Counted from the first letter of the stretch, positions 29,753 through 38,507 are shown. The stretch is 64,000 nucleotides of DNA from Agitococcus sp. (GCA_030646715.1 JAUSLJ010000033.1:248001-312000); one strand, 5' to 3'. Program-made: numbers and translations. The notes: a model not told the origin generated them from the letters alone.

Positions 29753-30700
29753 CTAAGCCGCTTTATCAACCATTTGCAAATTCACCCGTGCAGCTGCGGG
29801 TGAGGTTGCTAAATAAGCCAAGGCTTGTTCGGTTGATGCCTCATGAACAGGGTTATACCACGGGGTAAAAAACGGTAATTGTTTGGCGGCTAACCAAATG
29901 GGTGACGGTAAACTGCCATTTTTAGAGGTGCGATACCATTCACGCCAAATCCACGGTTTCCATACCGAAGGTTTGTGTTGGCTAAAACGAGTATCTTGAC
30001 GTAGTAAATCGGCAACACCATCAACCCACAAGCCAAAAACCAATGGTGTGGCGATGGATGCTAAATAATAGCGTGACAAATAACTGCCACCTAAATGTTG
30101 ATATAAATCAAAAGCAACACTGCGATGTTCTACTTCTTCTGCGCCATGCCAACGAATTAAATCGACAAATACAGGGTCACCTTTATCCCAATGATGATTT
30201 TCTAAGGCATATTTGCCGAGCACACAGGTCATGTGTTCAACAGCGGCAATAATCCCTAAACGAAAAACTAACCATTCGTTTTCAGCGAATTTAGGCAAAT
30301 TAATACCTAACGGTTGGTCAGCGAGTGCCTTATTAAATAAGAACTCCATGATATCGGTATTACGTTTAGTGCTAATACCTCGCTCTTTGAGATATTCGTC
30401 AATCGCACTGCTGTGTGCTCGTGCGTGCATGGCTTCTTGGCGAATAAATTTTTGCACATCATCGCGTAGTTTATCATCGGTAACTTGTGGCAGAGCCTTG
30501 TTATATAAACGGCAAAACCAAAACTCACCCGCAGGTAAAATCATATTGATTTCATTGACAAAATGACTGGCAAACGGTTGATTCGGTAGCCAATCAATCG
30601 GTGTGTTTTGCCAATCAAATTTCACTTTACGTGGTATTAGTTGGTCTTGAGTATGAGAGGCTGATTTTTTAGCTTTTTTAAAGACGGAAAGAATACTCAT
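29753..30700 (-). CDS. Diiron-like metal-dependent hydrolase (PF10118)
   Basis: A 315-residue helical protein with ferritin-like carboxylate/His motifs RQEAMHARAHS and HGAEEVEHRSVAFDLY plus EHMTCVLG, matching the putative metal-dependent hydrolase family PF10118. Such genes often lie in lipid or sterol catabolic clusters. The specific reaction is not known. It is on the same strand as, and 96 bp downstream of, an alpha/beta hydrolase gene, with a family C repeat in the gap. Confidence 0.78.
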   Translation of the reverse strand: MSILSVFKKAKKSASHTQDQLIPRKVKFDWQNTPIDWLPNQPFASHFVNEINMILPAGEFWFCRLYNKALPQVTDDKLRDDVQKFIRQEAMHARAHSSAIDEYLKERGISTKRNTDIMEFLFNKALADQPLGINLPKFAENEWLVFRLGIIAAVEHMTCVLGKYALENHHWDKGDPVFVDLIRWHGAEEVEHRSVAFDLYQHLGGSYLSRYYLASIATPLVFGLWVDGVADLLRQDTRFSQHKPSVWKPWIWREWYRTSKNGSLPSPIWLAAKQLPFFTPWYNPVHEASTEQALAYLATSPAAARVNLQMVDKAA

Positions 30701-30724
30701 TGTTGATTCTCCACAACATAAATC

Positions 30725-30775
30725 GTAGGGGCGAATTTATTCGCCATATTTGCGGGCGAATGAATTCGCCCCTAC
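30725..30775. repeat. Intergenic inverted repeat, family C
   Basis: GTAGGGGCGAAT at the left end pairs perfectly with ATTCGCCCCTAC at the right end, with internal hairpin GGCGAATTTATTCGCC. It has the form of a tiny transposon-like palindromic element. Confidence 0.75.
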
Positions 30776-30796
30776 TTCATGCCAAAACGAGCAATA

Positions 30797-31720
30797 TCAG
30801 GCAACACGCGCCAGTTGTAACGCAGGCGTTTGCTGTCCAGACTCAATAAAATCAATAAATTCAGCCGCATAATCCGCCACTAATTGTGGATGACTGACTT
30901 GAATCCAATGACCTGAATCGACTTCGCGTCGCCATAACTTACTTGTCCACTGTGCTAAATCATCCCAAATTTCTTGCACCATAAAATTGTCGCCTGTGGG
31001 CACAATTAATTGCACGGGAATGATGGCGTGGCGTTGTTGTGGCCTTAACACGCGATTCAGAATATTGGCACGATACAAATTAACGCCCATTTTGCCATCT
31101 TCGGTTTGTGTAGGATTTACCTCAGCATTTTTAATGCCTTCAGCTTTTTCGAGCACCGTTGGCCAAAATTTATCGCCAGCCAACCGCCAAATTGTTGGTG
31201 CAACCAAAGGCAAATGAAACATGGCGATATACCAAGAATGCGCCGCTTGACGAGCTAATTGGGCCAGTTGTTTTGGTGAACCACTACTTAAACGTTGGCG
31301 AATCCAATGGCCTGCATGGTCAAGGCTTGGCCCTGAAATGGTGGTATAGGAAGCAATACGACCTTGTAAAGTTGGTGTAGTGACGGCTTCCCAGCTTTGA
31401 ATCGAACCCCAATCATGGGCAACCAAATGGACAGCTTTTTTGGGACTAACAGCTTCAACTACAGCCGCTAAATCATCCACCAAAAACTTTAAGTCATAAG
31501 CCGATTTTTGTGTCGGACGGGTAGAGTTACCAGCACCACGAACATCATAAGCAACGACAAAATAACGTTTGGCTAAAAGCTCAGCACTTGCTTTCCAAAC
31601 ATTAGCCGCATCGGGATAACCGTGAACCAACACCACGGTTGGTTTGTTTTTTGATGGTTTTCCCCATGTATAAACGGCAAGTTTAACATCGGCAGATTGA
31701 ACAAATTGGCTGGGAGTCAT
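30797..31720 (-). CDS. Alpha/beta hydrolase (epoxide-hydrolase/dehalogenase-like)
   Basis: A 307-residue alpha/beta hydrolase. The oxyanion segment is VVLVHGYPDAANVWK. The nucleophile elbow HDWGS places Asp as nucleophile, as in epoxide hydrolases and haloalkane dehalogenases rather than Ser esterases. The catalytic His is in DSGHWIQVSHP. The substrate is unknown; the neighbouring lipid genes favour a fatty or sterol-derived compound. Confidence 0.8.
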   Translation of the reverse strand: MTPSQFVQSADVKLAVYTWGKPSKNKPTVVLVHGYPDAANVWKASAELLAKRYFVVAYDVRGAGNSTRPTQKSAYDLKFLVDDLAAVVEAVSPKKAVHLVAHDWGSIQSWEAVTTPTLQGRIASYTTISGPSLDHAGHWIRQRLSSGSPKQLAQLARQAAHSWYIAMFHLPLVAPTIWRLAGDKFWPTVLEKAEGIKNAEVNPTQTEDGKMGVNLYRANILNRVLRPQQRHAIIPVQLIVPTGDNFMVQEIWDDLAQWTSKLWRREVDSGHWIQVSHPQLVADYAAEFIDFIESGQQTPALQLARVA

Positions 31721-31742
31721 ACTGTATTCCTAATTAAAACTG

Positions 31743-31818
31743 GACTTACGTATCGCATTGCGATTAGCACTGTTTGTGAACATAAAGTCGTTTAAAGCGA
31801 CCGAAATGCCAACAAATA
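31743..31818. repeat. Family D element, left part
   Basis: Begins GACTTACG and shares GTGAACATAAAGTCGTT and GAAATG..AACAA.TAAG with 35973-36067. An internal stem ATCGC/GCGAT corresponds to ATTGC/GCAAT in the other copy. The right terminal repeat seen in the other copy was not found here, so it may be truncated. Confidence 0.6.
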
Positions 31819-31851
31819 AGCGGCTTGTTGCGGAAGCCATAGGCCACGCGC

Positions 31852-32046
31852 TTGCCAACGACGAACATTGGGAACATCATCATCCAACCCAAATGTATCG
31901 TCATCGGACTCACCTTTGCTGCTTTTATAAACGAGACATTGCTCAATGTTACATTTATAGGGGTTGGTGTCAATGACTCGATTTGTGCAGAAAATGAACG
32001 TGCGGTCACGGCTGAGATATCATGCAAAAAAGCAGATGATGAGTAA
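31852..32046 (+). pseudogene. Possible remnant of an MFS (DHA2) transporter N-terminus
   Basis: A 64-codon frame contains IVIGLTFAAFINETLLNVTF, which recalls helix 1 of EmrB/QacA-type drug transporters (consensus near FVAFLNETLLNVAL). The similarity ends after about 30 residues and the frame closes soon after. I treat it as a decayed fragment; this is recall, not a search. Confidence 0.3.
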
Positions 32047-32079
32047 GAACAAGAGACTCGTCTAAGCCTATTTACGGTG

Positions 32080-32264
32080 CTTGTTAAACGCCTAACGGTC
32101 AATCTTGCCGCTCGTGTTCAGGTGGGGAGATGAAATGTACTTAACCAAAGAAGTTTGAGTCTGCAGGCGTTAAGACGGCATTGAACGATTTTGAAGTGTT
32201 ACCAGAGCAGTCGATGTTGAAGGGAATTTCGGAAGTGGTGAGTGTTTATAAAGTAAGAGTATAG
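32080..32264 (+). pseudogene. Class III adenylate/guanylate cyclase, degraded C-terminal fragment
   Basis: Read across frameshifts, the stretch gives LTVNLAARVQ (the conserved VNLAARV of the cyclase fold), then EMYLTKEV, then FESAGVKTALNDFEVLPEQ and LKGISEVVSVYKV before a TAG at 32262. This order matches the end of class III nucleotide cyclases. At least two frame changes and the lack of the upstream catalytic core show it is dead. Confidence 0.6.
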
Positions 32265-32315
32265 AGGGAAATTAACCGTAAAATTGGGCGTTTATCTGAA
32301 ATATATTGAAATTAT

Positions 32316-32331
32316 GTGACATAGTTGTTAT
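32316..32331. promoter_or_regulatory. Weak copy of the GTAACATATRTGTTAC operator
   Basis: GTGACATAGTTGTTAT matches 12 of 16 positions of the palindrome at 40533 and lies 78 bp upstream of the START-domain gene start. A TTGACA at 32352 could be a -35 element. Confidence 0.35.
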
Positions 32332-32408
32332 TTTTATTTTGGTTTTTGGGCTTGACAGTGGCGTAATGCTCTCAAGTGTTTTTAAACAATAAAAATAGGG
32401 TTACACCA

Positions 32409-33131
32409 ATGAAAATAACACAAAAGCTCCTGATTTCTGGGCTGTTACTGGCGTCATCCCAGACGGCCTTCGCTGCCCGTGATGAACTCGATGAACTTCG
32501 TCAGAGTGGTATTGCTGCTGATGAATGGCAACTGATAAGAAACGATAAACGTCACAGCATCATGCAGTACGTCAAGCGCGATTTAGGTAAGACCTTACGT
32601 AGCTTTAAAATTGAGTACGAGGTCGAAGGAACGCTGGATACCATTTCGCGAGTGTCTTTTGACTTTCCTAATTACAAACGCTGGTACTACCAAATCAAAG
32701 AAGCCAAAGTGTTAAAAAAGGTTTCTGATCGCGAGTTTTACTATTATCAGATTCATCAAGCGCCAGCAACATTACCTGACCGAGATGTGGTGTTGCATGC
32801 CACTATCCAGCCATACTCTGTGAAAACAGGCTATGCGTTGATGACACTGGAATAGATTCCTGATTTTATTCCACTTAAGCCACCATTAGTGCGGATGGTG
32901 GCAGAAAATATGACCGTCAAATGGATTAAAATTGGCAAAAATCGTTGGAAGAATATTTCCGAAGGCTATATTGATCCCAATGGTGGCGCACCCGATTGGG
33001 CGATTAATTTTGTGCAACGGCAAGCGCCGTACCAGACAGTGTTGGGTATTCAGCGGATGATCCAATCGCCAACTTATGCTGAGTCTAAAGAAGTTCCTCT
33101 ATTTTCTTATGGCGATGCTTATGAAAATTAA
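32409..33131 (+). pseudogene. START-domain lipid-binding exported protein, split by an in-frame TAG
   Basis: The ATG at 32409 opens a protein with signal peptide MKITQKLLISGLLLASSQTAFA and a START/SRPBCC lipid-binding domain (FDFPNYKRWYYQIKEAKVLKKV, QAPATLPDRDVVLHA). TAG at 32853-32855 interrupts it after YALMTLE. The same frame then continues IPDFIPLKPPLVRM...NMTVKW to a stop at 33131 with clear START-domain character (GGAPDWAINFVQRQAPYQT). Total about 240 codons. Either a recent nonsense mutation, a sequencing error or stop readthrough. It lies among lipid genes and would carry a sterol or lipid in the periplasm. Confidence 0.75.
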
Positions 33132-33154
33132 GCATTTTTTATAAGACTTCCTCA

Positions 33155-33195
33155 AAATCTCCCCTGACCCCTCTTTGCTAAAGAGGGGAACTTTA
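33155..33195. repeat. Intergenic repeat, family B
   Basis: CTCCCCTGACCCCTCTTTGC followed by AAAGAGGGGA forms a hairpin between the START gene and the convergent DUF2505 gene. Confidence 0.55.
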
Positions 33196-33209
33196 ACTTT
33201 GTACTGCTT

Positions 33210-33701
33210 TTACAGATAGCTAGGAATCATCCCGAGCGTAATCTCGGTATCTCGTGCGAATTTCACTTTCAAATCATCGGCTAATAGTTTTTCTAACTTC
33301 CCACCAATTAACGGCACATTGACGCGGATATCAAAATCTAAATCTTCAATGGCATTTGCTACCGCATCAACCAATTTCAGATCGCAACGTACTTTGACGG
33401 GAATGCCGACAAATTGAATGTCGAGCGTTCCTGTTGCTGTCCGCAAATCCCAACTGTCGGTTTGGATCAAGGTAATGTCTTGCGGCACAAAGCTTTTGGC
33501 AAACGAGGGAATCGGTACATCGGACGGTACTTTGCGGCTGACTTTAATCATAAAGCGTTCAGGCGTCACCTGCATGTCTAATATCTCGATGTCGCGCGCG
33601 CCTGTTGCGGCATATTTGGCGCGGAAAAAATCAGGATTGGTGAAGATGTTGAGCAATTCCTGTGTGCTGTTGGTGTATTCGATGCGTTCGCTGTATTTCA
33701 T
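33210..33701 (-). CDS. DUF2505 family protein (SRPBCC-like fold)
   Basis: A 163-residue protein starting MKYSERIEYTNSTQELLNIF with FFRAKYAATGARDIEIL. The layout, with closing LADDLKVKFARDTEIT, resembles DUF2505, a family with a probable START/SRPBCC ligand-binding cavity found in actinobacterial and proteobacterial lipid clusters. Function is unknown. It is divergent from the operon starting at 33930, with a candidate operator between. Confidence 0.65.
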   Translation of the reverse strand: MKYSERIEYTNSTQELLNIFTNPDFFRAKYAATGARDIEILDMQVTPERFMIKVSRKVPSDVPIPSFAKSFVPQDITLIQTDSWDLRTATGTLDIQFVGIPVKVRCDLKLVDAVANAIEDLDFDIRVNVPLIGGKLEKLLADDLKVKFARDTEITLGMIPSYL

Positions 33702-33848
33702 AAAAGTGTACTCAATTGTGGCCGGTGCTCTGTGGGTAAAAAGGAAATGACCTGTACTTTTTAGGTTTGGCCATCAACTCGATTTTTTTCAGAATCATGA
33801 GTCGCAGGTAATTTTCCGACGAAATGCGCTCATGCTCTCTGTATTTAT

Positions 33849-33864
33849 GTAACATATGTGTTAC
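33849..33864. promoter_or_regulatory. Operator candidate in the divergent promoter region
   Basis: GTAACATATGTGTTAC, a near-palindrome differing from the perfect site at 40533-40548 (GTAACATATATGTTAC) by one base. It lies 66 bp upstream of the start at 33930 and about 150 bp upstream of the start at 33701, so it could act on both. Confidence 0.55.
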
Positions 33865-33929
33865 GATAAATGTATCAGGCCTAGTCCACTTAATCAAGCG
33901 TCAGTTGCGCCACTCATCGGAGAGCTAAT

Positions 33930-34382
33930 ATGTCTAAACCCAATTTGAATGTATCCATTGCTGGTTTGACGGATATTTTTCAAAAAGCTGCCTTGCCATC
34001 AACATTTCAGCGTTCTGGGTTTTGGCGAGCGCGTTTTATTGGCCCGTGGTGGTTACGAATTAGCGGAATGCCGAGTTGTTATGTATCGGGCCTCTGGGGT
34101 TGGCAGGGTAAAAAATTTTTGACGGCTGATAGCGCAACGAACGTCTTGGCGCGTGGCGATGCCACCATTGATGCGTTGTCGATGCAGGCGCGGGAGTGTC
34201 CATCAGCCTTAGATGGCAAACCAGTTGTTGCACTGACCTACGGTGCAAGTGGTCCAGTCCCTTGGCGTTGGGTAACTGACGAATTGCGTGCGCTGGATGA
34301 TCGTACTTTGTTGGGCATGACGCGCATTAATTTACCGTTGTTACGGCACATGGTCTTTCCCTTCCTTTTGGAGCGCGAATAA
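33930..34382 (+). CDS. Uncharacterised protein, DUF4334-like
   Basis: A 150-residue soluble protein with FIGPWWLRISGMPSCYVSG, WGWQGKKF and a closing DDRTLLGMTRINLPLLRHMV. The WQGK and DD.TLLG elements recall GXWXG/DUF4334 proteins, which may bind lipids; this is a weak, remembered likeness. Its stop overlaps the ATG of the GMC oxidoreductase gene (TAATGA), so the two are co-translated and probably work together. Confidence 0.5.
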   Translation: MSKPNLNVSIAGLTDIFQKAALPSTFQRSGFWRARFIGPWWLRISGMPSCYVSGLWGWQGKKFLTADSATNVLARGDATIDALSMQARECPSALDGKPVVALTYGASGPVPWRWVTDELRALDDRTLLGMTRINLPLLRHMVFPFLLERE

Positions 34383-35971
34383 TGAGTGCTTTTGATTACG
34401 ATGTCGTGATTATTGGCTCAGGCTTTGGCGGTAGTGTCAGTGCCATGCGCCTGAGTGAGAAGGGCTGGAAAGTCGCCGTTTTAGAACAAGGCCGTGAATT
34501 GACGGAAGCTGATATTGCTAAAGCAGGTACCAGTCCTAAAGCTTTGGCATGGGCTCCTGCCTTGGGTTTGAAAGGTTTTTTTGCTCAAGATGTGTTTCAG
34601 CATGTGGCTATTGTCCGAGGGATTGGTGTGGGTGGTGGCAGTCTTGTTTATGCCGCCGTGTTACTAGAGCCACGCGAAGCATTTTATAACGATCCTGCTT
34701 GGGTTGGATTAAGCCCAGACTGGCAGAGTGAATTAGCACCGCATTACCAAAGTGCGCGTCGGATGTTGGGTGTTGCTACTAATCCTTATAGTGGTGTTCA
34801 GGATGACTGGTTGCGTGGTGCAGCCGAGCGCATGGGGAAAGCTGCGAGCGAAAGTTTTGACCAAGTGCCGCAAGGTATTTTTTTTGGTAAACCGCAAGTC
34901 GTAACGCCTGATCCTTTTTTTGATGGCAAAGGGCCTGCCCGTACAGGCTGTAATCAATGTGGTCGCTGTATCACGGGTTGTGCCTACGGTGCTAAGAACA
35001 CGCTTGACCGCAATTATTTATATTTCGCTCGTCAGATGGGAGCTTCGGTATTACCTGAGCGTCAGGTGACTCATATTGAGCCGTTACAGGACGGTGGTTA
35101 TCTGGTTCATCAACGTCACCCTTGGGATAGTAGTATTAGTTATCCGCCACTCAAAGCCCAAAAAGTGATTCTTTCTGCGGGCGCATTAGGTACTCAAGAA
35201 ATTCTCTATGCTTCGCGTGACCGCTATAAGACCTTGCCTTGGGTATCGAAGGCGTTGGGCGGTCATGTGCGTACCAACAGTGAAGCCATTGTCGGTATTT
35301 TAGCAGATGATCCCAAGGCAGATGTCACACACGGTACGACGATTTCTACCCACTTTTATCCTGATGATCACACGCACATTACTCAGAACCGTTTCCCCGA
35401 AAGTTATAGCTTTATGAAGTTGTATATGGGGCCTTTGGTAGATGGTCATCATGCCTTGACCCGCGCATTGAGTACCTTATTTCAATTTGTTATCAGCCCA
35501 TTGCGTAGCACCCGTTCCTTTCGTGCGCGTCAGTGGTTTAAGCGGATTTCGGTATTGACGGTGATGCAACATGCCGACAACGAGTTAGGATTTAACTATG
35601 GCCGCACGATGTTGCGTGGCTTCCGTTATGGCTTGAAATCTAAGATTGCCAAAGGTGGCCGTTCGCCGTCGTATTTGCCACAAGCCAATGCCGCAGCACG
35701 TGCTTTTGCCGAAGCCAGTGGCGGTACGCCATTAAATATGCTGATGGAGAGTGTCGGTAACTTGTCGGTGACTGCTCATATTATGGGCGGCGCAGTCATG
35801 GCAGCGCATCCTGATCAAGGTGTCATCGACTTAAACCATGAAGTATTTGGTTATTCAGGATTGTATGTCGTCGATGGCAGTGCCATTCCTGCGAATGTTG
35901 GGGTTAATCCTTCGTTGACTATTACCGCGTTGGCAGAACGTTTTGCCTCGCGTTTCCCGAGCAAAAAATAA
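34382..35971 (+). CDS. GMC-family flavin oxidoreductase with cysteine cluster (cholesterol-oxidase-like)
   Basis: A 529-residue flavoenzyme. The FAD-binding motif GSGFGGSVSAMRLSEKG is near the N-terminus. A C-X2-C-X2-C-X3-C cluster (GCNQCGRCITGCAYGAKN, about 188-205) could hold an Fe-S centre. The GMC C-terminal motif is HIMGGAVMA...GLYVVDGSAIPANVGVNPSLT. This architecture matches bacterial ChoD-type sterol oxidases and long-chain alcohol dehydrogenases. It probably oxidises a hydroxyl of a sterol or long-chain alcohol. No signal peptide. It overlaps the upstream gene and is followed by two SDR genes. Confidence 0.82.
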   Translation: MSAFDYDVVIIGSGFGGSVSAMRLSEKGWKVAVLEQGRELTEADIAKAGTSPKALAWAPALGLKGFFAQDVFQHVAIVRGIGVGGGSLVYAAVLLEPREAFYNDPAWVGLSPDWQSELAPHYQSARRMLGVATNPYSGVQDDWLRGAAERMGKAASESFDQVPQGIFFGKPQVVTPDPFFDGKGPARTGCNQCGRCITGCAYGAKNTLDRNYLYFARQMGASVLPERQVTHIEPLQDGGYLVHQRHPWDSSISYPPLKAQKVILSAGALGTQEILYASRDRYKTLPWVSKALGGHVRTNSEAIVGILADDPKADVTHGTTISTHFYPDDHTHITQNRFPESYSFMKLYMGPLVDGHHALTRALSTLFQFVISPLRSTRSFRARQWFKRISVLTVMQHADNELGFNYGRTMLRGFRYGLKSKIAKGGRSPSYLPQANAAARAFAEASGGTPLNMLMESVGNLSVTAHIMGGAVMAAHPDQGVIDLNHEVFGYSGLYVVDGSAIPANVGVNPSLTITALAERFASRFPSKK

Positions 35972-35972
35972 A

Positions 35973-36067
35973 GACTTACGCATTGCTCCGCAATTAGCAT
36001 GTTTTGTGAACATAAAGTCGTTGGAAACGCCTGAAATGTGAGCAACTAAGTGATAACCGCGTAAGTC
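35973..36067. mobile_element. MITE-like family D element with 9-bp terminal inverted repeats
   Basis: 95 bp bounded by GACTTACGC and GCGTAAGTC, with an internal hairpin ATTGC/GCAAT and no coding capacity. A related left part lies at 31743. It sits between the oxidoreductase and the first SDR gene without breaking either. Confidence 0.6.
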
Positions 36068-36086
36068 ATAAAATGAGTAATCAATA

Positions 36087-36902
36087 ATGAAAAAACGTAA
36101 TATTGTCATTACAGGCGGTTCGTCAGGATTAGGTTTGGCACTCGCGCAAGCCTGTATAGCCCGTGGTGATATGGTAGCAATTTTGGCGCGTGATGCCGCC
36201 AAGTTAGACAGTGCAGCCGCCGCCCTGAGAGCCATGCGTGGCAATGCCAAAGTACTAACTGCGGCGGTTGATGTGCAAGATGCAGAAGCCCTTGCGCAGA
36301 CATTTTCGCGGCTAGCTCAGGAGATGGGCAGTATTGATATGCTCGTCAACTCTGCGGGCGTACTCAGAGAGGGTTATTTCGATACCTTGCCTGCCAGTGC
36401 ACACCGTGAAGTCATGGCGATTAATTATTTTGGCGCGTTGAATGCGATTCATGCAGCATTACCGCATCTAAAGCGTGCAAAAAATCCGCGTATCATCAAC
36501 ATTGCCTCGATTGCTGGTCTAACGGGTGTCTTTGGTTACAGTGCTTACTGTGCTTCAAAACACGCATTGGTTGGCTTGTCTGAAGTATTGCGTTATGAGT
36601 TAGCACCACAAGGCATTACGGTGCAATTGGTCTGTCCACCAGAGTTTGACTCGCCGATGGTGGATGCCTTAGACCGTTCTCGAACCCCTGAAAACAGAGT
36701 TCATACCTTGACCATTCCCAAAGTCAAAGTCGATGTCATTGTTGCGGATGTCTTGAAAGCAATGGGCAGTCAAGAGTTTCTGGTTGTGCCTGGCTTGTTG
36801 GCTCGTTTGACGTCAATTGGACTGCGCCATTTCCCTCGCATTAGTCGATTGGTGGGTGACACGCAAATTCGCAAAAACTATATCGGCCCTCAGGCTCTTT
36901 AA
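36087..36902 (+). CDS. Short-chain dehydrogenase (KDSR-like)
   Basis: A 271-residue SDR with the cofactor motif TGGSSGLGLAL, NSAG and catalytic YCASK. The C-terminal VPGLLARLTSIGLRHFPRISR resembles 3-ketodihydrosphingosine-reductase-type SDRs acting on long-chain lipids. It is likely to oxidise or reduce a keto/hydroxy lipid intermediate, and follows the GMC oxidoreductase on the same strand. Confidence 0.8.
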   Translation: MKKRNIVITGGSSGLGLALAQACIARGDMVAILARDAAKLDSAAAALRAMRGNAKVLTAAVDVQDAEALAQTFSRLAQEMGSIDMLVNSAGVLREGYFDTLPASAHREVMAINYFGALNAIHAALPHLKRAKNPRIINIASIAGLTGVFGYSAYCASKHALVGLSEVLRYELAPQGITVQLVCPPEFDSPMVDALDRSRTPENRVHTLTIPKVKVDVIVADVLKAMGSQEFLVVPGLLARLTSIGLRHFPRISRLVGDTQIRKNYIGPQAL

Positions 36903-36914
36903 CGGAAGTAATTT

Positions 36915-37742
36915 ATGAATACTCTCTCATCAAAAGTAGTTGCCATTACAGGCGCAGGCAATGGTATTGGCCGAGCTTTAGCATTGGAATGTGCTGCACG
37001 AGGTGCAAACCTTGCACTTAGTGATATCAAAGAAGATGCCTTGCAGGAAACGGCGCAATTAGTAAAGCGTTTTGGGGTGAAGTGCGCCACGCATATTGTG
37101 GATGTTGCGAAACGGGATCAAGTGGATGCGTGGGCAAAGGCGGCTGCCGCAGAGTTAGGCGGTGTTGATGTCATTATCAATAATGCTGGTGTGGCATTGC
37201 TCGATACCTTAGAAGATGTGCCTTACGAAGAGTTTCGCTGGGTGTTCGATATTTTGTATTGGGGCGTAGTGCATGGCACACGCGCTTTTTTACCACTGGT
37301 TCGTCAACGCAAAGGCGTAGTGGTGAATGTCGGTAGTATTCATTCGTTTATTGCTGCCCCCAACAATGGCCCTTACTGTGCGGCCAAAAGTGCCGTGCGT
37401 GGTTTTTGCGATGCGCTGCGTGAAGAAGTGCGTGCCGATGGCGTGAGTGTGTTGTTAGTGATGCCCGGTGGTATTAAAACAGAAATAGTTCGTAATTCAA
37501 AAGTGCGTAAATTTATCAATGCCAATGCTTCACAGGAAGATGTGCATCGTGCGCACAATGCCGCTTCGTTGACTTCGCCTGAGCAGGCGGCACGCATTAT
37601 CCTTAATGCCGTTGAGTCGAGGAAGTCACGGGTGTTGGTGGGGATAGATGCGGTGTTTTACGATGGCTTGACGCGGTTAATGCCATCCTTAGCGCATCGG
37701 ATTTATGCGTGGGGAGCGAGGAAAATGGCGGTGCAGCAGTAG
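36915..37742 (+). CDS. Short-chain dehydrogenase/reductase
   Basis: A 275-residue classical SDR with TGAGNGIGRALALE, NNAG and the active-site YCAAK. It starts 13 bp after the previous SDR stop, so both are in one operon. It belongs to the lipid-catabolic set by position; the substrate is not known. Confidence 0.82.
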   Translation: MNTLSSKVVAITGAGNGIGRALALECAARGANLALSDIKEDALQETAQLVKRFGVKCATHIVDVAKRDQVDAWAKAAAAELGGVDVIINNAGVALLDTLEDVPYEEFRWVFDILYWGVVHGTRAFLPLVRQRKGVVVNVGSIHSFIAAPNNGPYCAAKSAVRGFCDALREEVRADGVSVLLVMPGGIKTEIVRNSKVRKFINANASQEDVHRAHNAASLTSPEQAARIILNAVESRKSRVLVGIDAVFYDGLTRLMPSLAHRIYAWGARKMAVQQ

Positions 37743-37748
37743 CTTGGC

Positions 37749-37795
37749 TTCGACTCCGCTCAGCCAACGAAAAGCGTTCCCTAAGCGGAGTCGAA
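37749..37795. repeat. Intergenic inverted repeat, family A
   Basis: TTCGACTCCGCTCAG and AAGCGGAGTCGAA form a long stem between the convergent SDR and TetR genes, so it may terminate both transcripts. Confidence 0.75.
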
Positions 37796-37830
37796 TGGAC
37801 AGTTAAGCAAGTGTTAGTAGCCTATAACTA

Positions 37831-38499
37831 TTAGCGTAATGCTATCCCTTGATCTTTTAGTACCCCACTGACCGTCGCCAAGAACATTTGGATGGTCAGC
37901 TCGCATTGCTGCTCGACATCACTTTGTTTAACAGGATATTGGCGAAAGACGACTGCGCCCGCACTTTCAACCCAACTGACCAATGTTTCAATCATCCGTG
38001 GGGGGAGTGCGTTTTGACCTAACAATTCCGCTTGTTGGTTAATCATCCCAATCACCACGTCAAGGGTTTGTCGACGGTAGCGTTGAGCAATAGAGCCTTC
38101 GGTAAATCCTTCGCGATAAATGCCACTGACGACAGGCCCTTGCGCCCAGCCCCAGTCGAAGTACGCTTTAATGCCAGCTCGTATTCGTTCGTCAAAGTTG
38201 TCACAGCGAGAGATGGCTGAAACAATCCTCACCATTAAGTCCGTATTGGCTTTGGCAATTAATAGGTCAAATACTTGACTCATGCCGTTAGGAAACCATC
38301 GGTAAAAGGTTGGCCGAGATGTGCCCGTTTCTTGCAGTAACAACTCAACACTAATGTCCGTCGATTGGCGTGTGGCCAACAGACGACCAGCCGCAGCCAA
38401 CACAGGCACTTGACGAGCCGTCAGATCATCACCCGTGACGCGAGGACGGCCACGCGGTTGAGTGGTACTTTTGAGGTTTGGAGTTATGGATGTAGTCAT
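37831..38499 (-). CDS. TetR/AcrR-family transcriptional regulator
   Basis: A 222-residue regulator with an N-terminal helix-turn-helix (VELLLQETGTSRPTFYRWFPN) preceded by a basic arm (RGRPRVTGDD). The C-terminal domain is a ligand-binding helical bundle. It lies between the SDR operon and the acyl-CoA synthetase gene and is the only regulator in the lipid region, so it is the best candidate to read the GTAACATATRTGTTAC sites. A different inverted repeat lies just upstream of its own start. Confidence 0.82.
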   Translation of the reverse strand: MTTSITPNLKSTTQPRGRPRVTGDDLTARQVPVLAAAGRLLATRQSTDISVELLLQETGTSRPTFYRWFPNGMSQVFDLLIAKANTDLMVRIVSAISRCDNFDERIRAGIKAYFDWGWAQGPVVSGIYREGFTEGSIAQRYRRQTLDVVIGMINQQAELLGQNALPPRMIETLVSWVESAGAVVFRQYPVKQSDVEQQCELTIQMFLATVSGVLKDQGIALR

Positions 38500-38507
38500 C
38501 GTTTAAT

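Noticed and set aside
31764-32102. A 112-codon minus-strand frame in the debris region
   Set aside because: It runs antisense to the transporter-like and cyclase-like fragments and has no recognisable content.
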